Assembly: GCF_963259705.1 (NCBI RefSeq) | Contig: NC_081846.1 | Span: 94,810,641-94,874,640 of the forward strand | DNA from: Myotis daubentonii | Taxonomy: Eukaryota > Chordata > Mammalia > Chiroptera > Vespertilionidae | Reading direction: 5' to 3' | DNA: 64,000 bases | In this document: positions 54,952 through 64,000 of the stretch, one piece after another | Numbering within the stretch: the first letter of the stretch is position 1 | Layout of the letters: every line of letters starts with the position of its first letter | The notes under the pieces: generated by a model | What the model was told of the DNA's origin: nothing | The model's input: only the letters and a program-made list of their open reading frames with translations | Databases searched by the model: none | Program-made: the position numbers and the translations under genes

Positions 54952-55165
54952 TTTTTATTTTTTTATGTTTCTGTTGATTTTTAGAGAGAAAGGAAGAGAG
55001 ACAGAGAGATAGAAACATTGATGAGACAGAAACATCATCGATCGGCTGCCTCCTGCACACCCCCTGCTGGGGATTGAGCCCACAACCCGGGCATGTGCTC
55101 TGACCAGGAATCGAACCAAGACCTCTTGGTTGCTAGGTCGACACTCAACCACTGAGCCCCGCTAT
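54952..55165 (-). mobile_element. VES SINE (UGGT1 intron 2)
   Basis: GTTGATTTTTAGAGAGAAAG, GGGGATTGAGCCCACAACC and CAACCACTGAGCCCCGC. Confidence 0.93.
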
Positions 55166-56201
55166 AATGTTTTAAAGCAAATCCCAAATAGCATATAATT
55201 TCATCTGTAAAACTATAGATTTTTTTCTTTTTACTCAGTGGAATAGATATAAGAAGCTAACAAACGATTTAAAACAAAAAGCATACAAACTTAAGTGTAC
55301 CGTAAACAAATGTCAGCATGCCTTTGAATAGTATCTTGTGTTCTTATTTTTCTTGAGTTATTTCAGTGGATCTAGTAATTTTTCTTAAGACAAATTTAGA
55401 TGCAATGGGATGAAAAAGAATATATGGTTTAAGAAGTTTTCCTGTAATTACCTGAAAAGCATATATTTACTTACAGTAACCCTTTATAGGGGGGCCTTAG
55501 CCTCACTGAATCCTTGTTCTCATCATACAGTTGATCAGTGTATTCCCTCCCCCTTCTGCTCACTCATTTGTGAGTGAAGCTTTAATTTAGGAATTTGGTG
55601 TTTGTCTGCATATCATAATCTATCTGTCTTAGTGTCTGCCTTCTTCACTGTAAGCCACTGTCAGGTTGGTATGAAGTCTTTGTCAGTTATTAGAAAGCCT
55701 AGAAAAATGCCACACTTAGGGAGGCACCAAATACTTCCATACATAATGATCATGCTATTTTCAGAAACCTGTTTTTAGAGCAACTGTGCATTACCAGGAA
55801 ATGTTTCCTATTTCCCCCATATACCTGTATTGAACTGTGAAGTAGGGTGAGAGTTGTACACCTGAGTGTGACAAGTAATGGGAAAGTCTTCCTTTGGCTA
55901 GGTAAGCTGAGATCCACTGTCGCTCACTTACAGACAGTGAAAGATCACCCCTGGAGGAGAAGAGAACCAGTTTATGTGAATCTTTCACTTAATACATGCA
56001 TTTTCTTTTAGGGACAACTGACTGTTGAATGAATGAAAATTTAATGTAGTCATTGTTTTAGATCAATAGTGTTAAGTAAAAAAAAAAAGAAAAGAAAATT
56101 AAAATGGCATTGAGTTCTAAGACCTGATTTCATTAGGTCAGTGTTATCTTTAAACTAAAGTTTGGTGATTTTGAGAATGTGGATTTGTGGCTATTAAAAG
56201 A
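55166..56201. other. UGGT1 intron 2, no features seen
   Basis: About 1 kb of AT-rich, apparently unique sequence. Short frames only. Confidence 0.55.
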
Positions 56202-56669
56202 CTAGAGGCCTGATGCACAAAAATTTGTGCCCTTGGGGGGGGGCAGTCCCTCAGCTTGGCCTGTGCCCTCTCGCAGTCTGGGACCCCTCAGGAGATGTCC
56301 ACCTGCTGGCTTAGGCCCACTCCCCGGGGGGGATCAGGCCTAAGCTGGCAGTCAGACATCCCTCTGGCAGCCCGGGAGCCCTCGAGGGATGGCCACTTCC
56401 CAGCAGGGAGCAGGCCTAAGTTGCAGTTGGACATCCTTAGTGCTGCTAAGGAGGTGGAAGAGGCTCCCGCCACCACCGCTGTGCTGGCAGCCATCAGCCT
56501 GGCTTGTGGCTGAGCAGAGCTTCCCCTGTAGGAGCGCACTGACCACCAGGGGGCAGCTCCTGCATTGAGCGTCTGTCCCCTGGTGGTCCGTGTGTGTCAT
56601 AGTGACCAGTCATTCCCAGTCATTCTGCTGTTAGGGTCAATTTGCATATTACCCTTTTATTATATAGGA
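56202..56669 (-). mobile_element. Helitron, copy 1 of a tandem array
   Basis: CTAGAGGCCTGATGCACAAA at the left (CTAG end and hairpin), CACCAGGGGGCAGCTCC and CCCCTGGTGGTCCGTG in the body, TTTTATTATATAGGA at the right. The next copy follows at once. Confidence 0.93.
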
Positions 56670-57186
56670 TAGAGGCCTGGTGCACGGGTGGGTGCCGGCT
56701 GGTTTGCCCTGAAGGGTGTCCCAGATCAGGGTGGGGGTCCTGCTGGTGTGCCTGGCTAGCCTGAGTGAGGGGCTGAGGGCCGTTTTCAGGCTGCCCACAG
56801 CCCCTTCAGGGTGGGGGAGTCCTGCTGGGATGCCTGGCCAGCCTGAGTGAGGGGCTGATGGCTGTTTTCAGGCTGGCCATGCCCCCCGGCAACCCAAGCT
56901 CCCAGCCTCTCCTTTTTTTCCTGGGATTTATTTATCTTCTATAATTGAAACTTTGTAGCCTTGGTAGGAGCTGAGGGCCGGCCCCGGGCAGGCGGGCAGG
57001 AGGGAAGCTTGGCTTTATCACCGGGGGCAACCGAAGCCTCCTGCTCTTTCCAGCTCTGTTGCCGCCATCTTATTTGGGTTAATTTGCATATTTGCTCCTG
57101 ATTGGCTGGTGGGTGTGGCTTGTGGGCATGGCTTGAATGTAGCGGATGGACGGTTAATTCGTATGTTTCTCTTTTATTATATAGGA
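56670..57186 (-). mobile_element. Helitron, copy 2 of a tandem array
   Basis: It starts TAGAGGCCTGGTGCACGG and ends TTTTATTATATAGGA. The body differs from copy 1 (GGCTGGTTTGCCCTGAAGGG and a duplicated GGCCAGCCTGAGTGAGGGGC segment) but matches copy 4. Confidence 0.9.
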
Positions 57187-58102
57187 CTAGAGGCCCGCTG
57201 CATAAAAATTTGTGCATTCGGGGCAGAGAGGGGTTCCCTCAGCCTGGCCTGTGCCCTCTCAAAGTCTGGGACCCCTCGGGAGATAATGACCTGCTGGCTC
57301 TGGCCTGCTCCCGGGTGGCAGAAGGCAGGCCCAATCCCTGGGTGCAGCCCCTGGTCGGGCTCAGAGCAGGGCCCATTGGGGAGTTGGGGTGCTGCCCCCT
57401 GTCATGCACAGAGCAGGGCGGATCGGGAGGTTGTGATGCCACCCTCAGTCACACTCAGGGTAGGGCCGATTGGGGGGGTTGGGGCACCGCCCCCTGTCAC
57501 ACTCAAGGCAGGGTCGATAGGGAGGTTGCGGCACCACCCCCTGTCACGCACAGAGCAGGGTCTATCAGGGGGTTGGGGCGCTGCCCCCTGTCACTCGCAG
57601 AGCAGGGCCCATCAGGGGGGTTGGGGCTCCGTACCCTGTCACACACAGAGCAGAGCCGATCAGGGGGTTGAGGAGCTCCCCTGTCACTCACAGAGTAGGG
57701 CCGATAGGAAAGTTGGGGCACCGCCCCCTGTCACACACAGAACAGGGTGGATCAGGGGGTTGGGGCGCCGCCACTGTCGTACTCAGGGCACGGCCGATGG
57801 GGAGGTTATGGCTCTACCCCGTCACACACAGAGCAGGGCCCTTGGGGGAGGGGGGGTTGGGGTGCCGCACCCTGTCACACACAGAGCCGCAGGGCGATCA
57901 GGGGGTTGGGGCGCCTTCCCCGGTCACGAACAGAGCAGGGCGAATAGGGAGGTTGTGGTCCCGCCCCCTGTCACACACAGAGCCGCAGGGTGATCAGGGG
58001 GTTTGGGCGCTGCCCCCTGTCACGCTGATCCCGGCACCGGGAGGCCTCGCGGCTCTGCTGATCCCGGTGCTGGGAGGCATATTACCCTTTTACTATATAG
58101 GA
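57187..58102 (-). mobile_element. Helitron, copy 3 of a tandem array, with internal minisatellite
   Basis: It starts CTAGAGGCCCGCTGCATAAA directly after the GGA of copy 2 and ends TTTTACTATATAGGA. Most of its length is the 47-bp repeat array at 57364-58027. Confidence 0.92.
57364..58027. repeat. 47-bp minisatellite (about 14 units) inside a Helitron
   Basis: The units begin GAGCAGGGC, contain GGTTGGGGCGCCGCCCCCTG and end CACACACA. They are 45-53 bp long with scattered changes. The long + frames across it (up to 294 codons) are repeat artefacts. Confidence 0.94.
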
Positions 58103-58744
58103 TAGAAGCCTGGTGCACGTGTGGGGGCCGGCTGGTTTGCCCTGAAGGGTCTCCTGGATCAGGGTGGGGGTCCTGCTTGAGTGCCTGGCCAGTCTGGATG
58201 AGGGGATGATGGCTGTTTGCAGCTGGTCACACCCCCTTCAGGTTGGGAGTCCCCACTGGGGTGCCTGGCCAGTCTGGGTGAGGGGCTGAGGGCTGTTTTC
58301 AGGCTGGCGGGTGACTGAAGCTCCCAACTGCTCCTTTTTTCCTTTTTTTTTTATTCTGGGCCAGCTTTAGCTCTGAGGCTCGGCTCCAGCTCTTAGGCCT
58401 CGGCTGTTGAAAGCAGGTATCTGGTTTGTTTGGGTTCTATAATCGATACACCGTTTCAACTCCAGCTCTGAGATCCCAGCTGTCTGAAAGCAGGTTTCTG
58501 GGGTTTTGTTTAGCTTCTATATTTGTAACAATGTTTCAAACTGCAAGCTCAGAGGCCGGCAAGGCAGGCGGGGAACATTGGAGTCCTCCGTCACTGAAAC
58601 AAGCAAGCCTCATGTTCGCTTCAAGCTGCCTGGCTTCTGGCTGCCATCTTTGCTGGCAGTTGATTTGCATATTGCCTTGATTAGCCAATGGGAAGGGTAG
58701 CGGAGGTACGGCTAATTACCATGTTTCTCTTTTATTGGATAGGA
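58103..58744 (-). mobile_element. Helitron, copy 4 of a tandem array
   Basis: It starts TAGAAGCCTGGTGCACGTG after the GGA of copy 3 and ends CTCTTTTATTGGATAGGA. The body resembles copy 2, with two related pieces GGTATCTGGTTTG and GGTTTCTGGGGTT inside. Confidence 0.88.
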
Positions 58745-58894
58745 TTATAAAATGCTGCCTTTAGTTCTAGAAAAATTTCTGAGGTTTTTGTTTTTCTTGG
58801 GAGATCCTTAGATAAAACATATTTTTTTTGTTCTTTGTAAGGTCTTCGAGAAAATAAGTGAGCAGAACTAGTGCTAGAAAAATAAATTTATTTC

Positions 58895-59080
58895 TTTAAA
58901 ATTTTTTAAAATTGATTTTAGAGAGAGGAAGTGAGAGAGAGAAAGAGAGAAACATCAGTTGGTTGCCTCTGGCTCTTTCCCAGATCTGGGGTCAAACCCG
59001 CCTCATGAGTGTGTGCCATGATTGGGAATAGAAGGCTTTGGTGCACAAGAAGATGTGCCAGTCAAGCCACCCGGCCAGGA
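58895..59080 (-). mobile_element. VES-related SINE, diverged
   Basis: AAAATTGATTTTAGAGAGAG, GTTGCCTCTGGCTCTTTCCC and CCACCCGGCCAGGATG. Confidence 0.75.
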
Positions 59081-59280
59081 TGAATTACCAGCTTCTAACT
59101 CTGTTTCTACCGCTGATAGCATGTTCACAATTAGCCTTCTTTATTGTTTCTCTGTTGTTTCTTTTTATTCTAGTTTTTTTCTAAGGAATATCCATTAAAC
59201 TATTAAATTATTAATAGCTAGTTAGCTAGTAAGATTTGCTTATCATTAAATATATATATATATTATGCATGTTTACATAA

Positions 59281-59575
59281 TCCTATATAATCAAAGGATA
59301 ATATGCAAATCGACGAACGGCAAAATGACCAGTCACTATGACGTGCACTGACCACCAGGGGACAGACGCTCAATGCAGGACCTGCCCCCAGCCGGCCAAT
59401 CTCTTGGTCCCTCCCCCAATCCAGTAGGCTCAGATCCCCCAATGGCGAACAAGGAACTGGGGGTGGGTGGCGGCAGGGAGTGGGGCCGGCTGCTGGTAGC
59501 CAGGGAATATGGCTCTGCTTGCGGCCAGGCCTAGGGACCGTACCCATGCACGAATTTCGTGCTCCGAGCTTCTAG
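59281..59575 (+). mobile_element. Helitron, full length with internal deletion
   Basis: It starts TCCTATATAATCAAAGG after an A. The body has CACCAGGGGACAGACGC. The end is GCACGAATTTCGTGC (hairpin), then TCCGAGCTTCTAG and a T. It ends about 130 bases before UGGT1 exon 3. Confidence 0.93.
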
Positions 59576-59705
59576 TCTGTATTATAAATTAAAAGATAAA
59601 CTGAACATTTGGAAACTCATAAAAACTTAATTTCCTTTCTTTAGTATTAGAGCTTATATTCAAAGATTTTTATTTTAAAGTTATTTTATTTTATTTTTCT
59701 TGCAG

Positions 59706-59788
59706 TGAGTTTTTAGCAGAAGACAGTCAAGAGAAGTTTTGGAATTTTGTAGAAGCCAGTGAAAATATTGGATCATCAGATCATCACG
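59706..59788 (+). CDS. UGGT1: UGGT1 exon 3 (TRXL1 domain start)
   Basis: The acceptor is TTTTTCTTGCAG (AG at 59704-59705) and the donor is CACG|GTAAAT at 59789. The first base completes the Ser codon left by exon 2. The next 27 codons include EFLAEDSQEKFWNFVEAS and end GSSDHH, followed by one base of a Gly codon. This matches the conserved UGGT1 segment that begins the first thioredoxin-like domain of the ER folding-sensor arm. The length of 83 nt is phase-consistent with both neighbours. No stop or frame damage was seen. The minus-strand frame over the same bases is a shadow. Confidence 0.93.
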
Positions 59789-60164
59789 GTAAATTGAAGC
59801 TAATGCTGCTTTGACTTCGTTGTCTGGGAAAATATTGGAAAAACGCTCTTTCAGAGCACGTGTGGCATGGCAGTTAATAGGACCCACTTTCAACTTAATG
59901 ACGAGTTATGATGGCAGCCAGCAGAGCCAACACAGACTAATAATTACTTTTGAAGTTTATAACTTTGGTTTTAAGCACTATCCTTGACTTTCACCTTCTT
60001 GTTTTTGTGTTGTTTTATTAAAAATGTGTGACTATTTTGTGGAAGTCAAAATCATTTAGTATTAAGTTAATACCCATCAGATTTGACTCACTTTGTTTGT
60101 TATGAACCAATTACATAACCAATCTATTATCTGTTAAGTCTAACTTGTTTATTTATTTGTTTGT
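59789..60164. other. UGGT1 intron 3, no features seen
   Basis: AT-rich, apparently unique. Confidence 0.55.
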
Positions 60165-60418
60165 TTATTTATTGGTTAATCCTCAGGATACTTTTTCCAT
60201 TAATTGTTAGAGAGAGTGGAAGGGAGAGAGGGAGGGGGACACAGAGAAAAATGTCAGTGTGAGAGGGACACATCAATTGGTTGCCTCCCACATGTACCCC
60301 AGCTTGGGCTTGGGATCCAATCTGCAACCCAGATATAAGCCCTTGACTGGGAATTGAACCCGAGACCCTTCAGTGCGTGGGCCGATGCTCTAACCTCTGC
60401 ACAACACTGGCCAGGGCA
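60165..60418 (-). mobile_element. VES-related SINE (UGGT1 intron 3)
   Basis: AATCCTCAGGATACTTTTTC, GGAATTGAACCCGAGACCC and ACACTGGCCAGGGCAAG. Confidence 0.92.
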
Positions 60419-61269
60419 AGTTTGTTATTACTAAGTTAGTGCCACCAAAAATGTTTTCTATTATGTCTGCCAACATCCACAGCTTGAGTGTCAAGGTATC
60501 AAGTAATTGCAGTGTAAATTTTCTCATTTGTTTACAGATTATGATGTGCTTTTATATACATTTTCTAATTCAATATAAGTTATATAGAGTATAAACATTA
60601 ATAGTTAAAGACATATGAGTAGCTAAAACCTTGGTATTACATTGACAGGCACATACGCCTTTTTTGAAGAGAAAATATGTAAAAATTTTGTGACTGCTGC
60701 CGCTGCTAACAGTAAACTAAATTGATTTTAACTTCGATTTTTATTCAAACAATATGTATTAAAAAAGTTATGTCTGATTGTTCTGTGGTATAAATGCAGA
60801 ACAATTTTGAACAAGCATCTGTAAGTTTTAGTTATGTAATTCAGAGTCAACTAGAATTGAGTTATCAGAAAAATCATTTTACATTTAGTTTATAATTTCA
60901 TGAAACAAATTATAAAGTGGGCTTTATAATGAATTTGATCTCTGACATATAAATGACATGTCTTCAATATAAATGGTAGTGTTCTTGGTTAGAATTATGT
61001 GAGTATGAATTCTTGGAAGTGATCATAAAAGTATGTTAAACATTTTATTTGAATTATTATCTGTAGTCTGCCACCCAAAGATATTCATCATTAACATTCT
61101 GACACAACTTTGAGATAGTCCTTTGTGATCTGTTTTTCTACTTAGATGCTAATGCAGAATGACCTTTTATATTTTGATTTTTAAAATGTTAATATTTTCT
61201 AAAGAAAAGCTATGAGAAAGGTTATACTTACACAGAAAAATCTTGTTGCCTCCCTCTTTTTGTTTCTCT
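60419..61269. other. UGGT1 intron 3, no features seen
   Basis: About 850 bases of AT-rich sequence without supported frames or repeats. Confidence 0.55.
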
Positions 61270-61497
61270 TCCATTTTTAAAAAATATATATTTTATTGAT
61301 TTTTTTACAGAGAGGACGGGAGAGGGATAGGGAGTTAGAAATATTGATGAGAGAGAAACATCGATCAGCTGCCTCCTGCACACCCCCTACTGGGGATGTG
61401 CCCGCAGCCAAGGTACGTGCCCGTGATCGGAATCGAACCTGGGACCCTTCAGTCCGCAGGCTGACACTCTATCCACTAAGCCAAACCAGTTAGGGCT
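61270..61497 (-). mobile_element. VES SINE (UGGT1 intron 3)
   Basis: A young-looking copy: TATATTTTATTGATTTTTTT, GGAATCGAACCTGGGACCC, CACTAAGCCAAACCAG. CTCTTCCATTTTT repeats at both ends (61266-61278 and 61498-61510). Confidence 0.95.
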
Positions 61498-61789
61498 CTC
61501 TTCCATTTTTTATAACCATTTAATTTAATTTGTTTAGCCTTTAATTTTTTTTTGCAACAAATACATATGTATTCTTATTTCTCATTCTTTCTTAGAAAAA
61601 TGATAGCTTATGGTATATATTGTTTTATATGTTGCGCTTTTCATTTAGCAACATATCCTTGGGATTTTTTCATATTGGTTCATGTACTTTTTTCTTCCTA
61701 GATAATTTGTTCCAATTGTTTGTTTAAATGCTTTATCTCAAACTGTAGTTTTAGCAGTATCCTTTAATACCTTGTACTTCCTCATCACC

Positions 61790-62090
61790 TGGCTCAGGAG
61801 TGTTGGGTTATTTGAGTAGATTACATATAGTAGGCACTAGGGATACAAAGACAAATAAGTTATAGTTTCTGCCTGTGGGGACTCAGACTATATGGGGAGG
61901 GGTAGATAGTGAATAATTTAGTAAATAATGTGAATGAAAGTGGTAAGCAAAGAAATATGAGAGTAAAGAAAAGATGTATGTGATCCAGTGAAGCATGGGT
62001 GGTATTGGGGGTGTCTTCTTGGAGTAGGTAACTAGCAATCCCATGGGGAAGGAAGACTGAACAAAAGGTAGGAGGGAGGAAAAGTCCACT
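61790..62090 (+). repeat. Possible ancient L2-type fragment
   Basis: TAGTAGGCACTAGGGATACA, TTTCTGCCTGTGGGGACTCA and GTGAATAATTTAGTAAATAA resemble an ancient mammalian LINE end. Family is uncertain. Confidence 0.45.
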
Positions 62091-62261
62091 TGCGTTGTGT
62101 ACTCCAGGGAATTCGACGCATCTGACAATAGTTCAAGACAGTATATTGGTAAAATGCTGCTTTCATATGTCTTTGTATCCCATACCTCTATACCTTACAA
62201 ACTATCTTACTTGGATATCTCTAGTCATATGATTATTTTCGTTCATATTTTTCCTTGGCAG

Positions 62262-62392
62262 GCACTGATTACTCCTATTATCATGCAATATTGGGAGCTG
62301 CATTTCCATTTCTGTCACCTCTGCAGCAGAATTTGCTGAAATTTTCTCTGTCTCTCCATTCCTACTCTGCTACAATTCAAGCCTTCCAACAG
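62262..62392 (+). CDS. UGGT1: UGGT1 exon 4 (TRXL1 domain)
   Basis: The acceptor is TTTCCTTGGCAG (AG at 62260-62261) and the donor is CAACAG|GTGAGT at 62393. Two bases complete the Gly codon from exon 3 and 43 codons follow, including TDYSYYHAIL, SPLQQNLLKF and SYSATIQAFQQ, all recognisable as UGGT1. The exon ends in phase 0. Compared with my memory of human UGGT1 there are a few substitutions, such as Gly for Glu after HAIL and Pro for Gln after AAF. All fall outside the catalytic GT24 domain, which lies in the C-terminal part not in this window. Confidence 0.93.
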
Positions 62393-62679
62393 GTGAGTTC
62401 AGTGCTTACACATAACAGTATTTGTTAAGGGTTGCATAGCATGATAATCGGATATATTGTAGTTGCATTGCAAAGCTGTAACTTTTCTGCCTAAAATTTT
62501 CTAGGATTTGTTTGTAAATAAGCAAAGTTGTTAAATCTTCAAACCACATATTATAAGAAATATAATTGCACTTATTTTCATTTAAGAATGAAAAAAAGAA
62601 TATGTACACAAAAAAGAGACTACGAGACTTCATTTGTACAACAGAGCCTGGGAGGTAGTCTTTGTTTTGTTAATCATCA

Positions 62680-62930
62680 CATAAGGATATTTTTTTTTTA
62701 TTGCTTTTTCAGAGAGTGGAAGGAAGGGAAAGGGGGAAGAGAAAGAGAGAGAGAAACATTGATGTGAAAGAGACACATCGACTGGTTGCCTCCTGCATGA
62801 ACCTTGATCGACCAGGGTTGGGGAGCGAACCCAGAACCCAGGTGCATGCCCTTTGACTGGGAATTGAACCTGAGACCCTTCTGTGTGTGGGCTGATGCTC
62901 TAACCACTTAGAACACTCGCCAGGGCAGGA
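62680..62930 (-). mobile_element. VES-related SINE (UGGT1 intron 4)
   Basis: GTTAATCATCACATAAGGAT, GGGAATTGAACCTGAGACC and CTCGCCAGGGCAGG. Confidence 0.9.
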
Positions 62931-63224
62931 GGTAGGGTCTTGCTAATCCAGTGGACCTTGACTTTGATCACAGCCTATAGATCTCAAAGCAGTTCACAGG
63001 AAATACGGAAATAGGAAATGTGAGGCAGTATCACAGGGTGGTGCAGCCAGGAAAATGGAGCATGCGGGAGACTTTAGGGTAACATGATTTGATATCTTCA
63101 ACAAATAATTTAAATGGAAAGGGAAAGTGGGAAGGAGACACTTCAAAAGAGACTAAACATGTGTCAACTTAATGCAATTTGCAGATCTTGTTCGATTTTT
63201 CTAAAAATATATTTTTATTATTGA
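62931..63224. other. Unclassified old repeat, UGGT1 intron 4
   Basis: GTGTCAACTTAATGCAATTTG and CAGTGGACCTTGACTTTGAT look like words of an old interspersed repeat. I cannot name it. Confidence 0.35.
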
Positions 63225-63766
63225 CTAGTGGCCTGGTGCAGGGATTTGTGCACATTGAAAGGAAATTAATTAGAAGAAATATTTTAATATCACTATTTGC
63301 TCTTTCTCTATAATAGAAGTGTCAGATGAAAGAAAATTAGTAAAATGTATATAAAAATAACATATAAATTGATTAGTAAATAAACAACATGACAACAAAG
63401 ATATATAAAAACAAAAACATGATATAAAAACAACAAAAACATGTTATAAAAACATTGATAAAAACAATGACTGATGAATTGATTAAATTCATTCTAATAT
63501 CTCCTTGTATACCACATTAAGAGTAAAAACACTTTCAGGGTGCTTGACTTATGTCAACAAAAACAATCAAATTCATGATCGACAATGACAGATTGAAACA
63601 TGCATGTGATTGGTGCCAGCGAGAGTTTTATATGTATCGCACATATGCGAGTCAACATTTATTTTTAAATTGCCAGTGTGCGTCATATGTACTGGCCCTG
63701 GTCAGTCATTCGGACGAACGGATGGACGGTCTGTCGGTCGGTTACTTAGCCATTTATATATATAGA
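63225..63766 (-). mobile_element. Helitron, divergent AT-rich type
   Basis: CTAGTGGCCTGGTGCAGGGA at the left and CATTTATATATATAGA at the right are the Helitron ends. The interior is unlike other copies here: AT-rich, with short repeats of ATATAAAAACAACAAAAAC. A 72-codon + frame at 63551-63769 contains CDWCQREFYMYRTYASQH. It has no recognised family. Confidence 0.8.
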
Positions 63767-64000
63767 TAGTATTACAGATATCTCCCATTTCTCCTCTTTT
63801 ACTCCGCTCCTCTGAGCCCAGGTCTTCACTACCCTACTGCCTGTGTCCATGTGCTATGCCTATAAGTATATAAGTTCTTGGTTTATTTCTTCTCAAACCC
63901 CACCCCCACATTGAGGTATATCAGATTCATTTTTGTTCATTAGATCCCACAAATAAGTGAAATCATGTGATATTTATCTTTCTCAGATTGGCTTATTTCA
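63767..64000 (-). mobile_element. L1 3' end, continues past the window
   Basis: ACTACCCTACTGCCTGTGTC, TAAGTATATAAGTTCTTGG, then CAAATAAGTGAAATCATGTG and the reverse of the ORF2 C-terminus: the same order as at 48000-48250. Confidence 0.75.

Larger units (their letters stand above)
41421..64000 (+). other. UGGT1: UGGT1 gene, 5' part (exons 1-4, continues past the window)
   Basis: UGGT1 is the ER-lumen enzyme that adds one glucose back to the high-mannose N-glycans of misfolded glycoproteins, so that they rebind calnexin or calreticulin; SELENOF is its known partner. Four exons can be placed by consensus splice sites and a continuous reading frame: 41421(?)-41719, 46428-46563, 59706-59788 and 62262-62392. 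Introns are about 4.7, 13.1 and 2.5 kb, and intron 4 runs off the window. The frame gives a signal peptide and the start of the first thioredoxin-like (TRXL) domain, 112 residues of a protein usually about 1550 long. I identified it by recalling the human N-terminus (for example the stretches ADSKAITTSLTTKWFS and LAEDSQEKFWNFVEAS). The paralogue UGGT2 is less similar in this part. The 5' limit is a guess, placed at the YY1-like motif. Confidence 0.93.

Noticed and set aside
57102..58105. Long + frames (189, 294 and 145 codons) rich in SRADQ/CHTQ repeats
   Set aside because: They are generated by the 47-bp minisatellite inside a Helitron.
62406..62767. Short frames next to UGGT1 exon 4
   Set aside because: AT-rich intron sequence after a clear donor at 62393. 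No exon-like borders.

Overview
The window comes from a mammalian genome and almost certainly from a vespertilionid bat. Three repeat classes point there. There are about two dozen VES-type tRNA-derived SINEs. There are at least ten HeliBat-like Helitrons, with a TCCTATATAAT 5' end, a GTGCAC...GTGCAC hairpin and a CTAG 3' end. There are also several cut-and-paste DNA transposons: a SPIN-like hAT, other hATs and a Tc1-like element. This assignment rests on established knowledge of bat repeats; no database was searched.

The only host gene I can support is the 5' part of UGGT1 (UDP-glucose:glycoprotein glucosyltransferase 1, the ER folding sensor) on the + strand. Its CpG-island promoter and exon 1 lie at about 41.28-41.72 kb. 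Exons 2, 3 and 4 are at 46428-46563, 59706-59788 and 62262-62392. Their splice phases agree, and together they give the signal peptide and the first 112 residues counted from the exon 2 ATG. Exon 1 has no in-frame ATG in this species. A GTG stands where, from memory, the human start codon is, so translation probably starts in exon 2.

Region by region: 1-15 kb is layered LINE-1 in both orientations, broken up by ORF1-only (HAL1-like) LINEs, Helitrons, VES SINEs and a hAT. 15-20.2 kb holds gammaretrovirus-like remnants (LTRs and pol fragments) and a GC-rich block that looks like a 3' UTR on the minus strand. 20-30 kb is SINEs, MLT1 LTR pieces, Helitrons, old L1 and two hAT MITEs. 30.4-35.3 kb holds two consecutive HAL1-like elements; the first keeps an open 281-codon ORF1 and carries a Tc1-like insertion. 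36-38 kb holds a Helitron and a CCAAT-rich LTR-like block. 38.43-41.28 kb is a 2.8 kb minisatellite of 20-bp units directly upstream of the UGGT1 promoter. 41.3-64 kb is UGGT1 exons 1-4 and introns. Intron 2 contains an L1 split by a HAL1-like element with a perfect 13-bp target-site duplication, and four Helitrons joined head to tail.

Most long open frames in the window are not genes. The three overlapping frames of about 1000 codons at 38.3-41.5 kb are an artefact of a stop-free 20-bp repeat. No tRNA, rRNA, CRISPR or bacterial-type system was seen.
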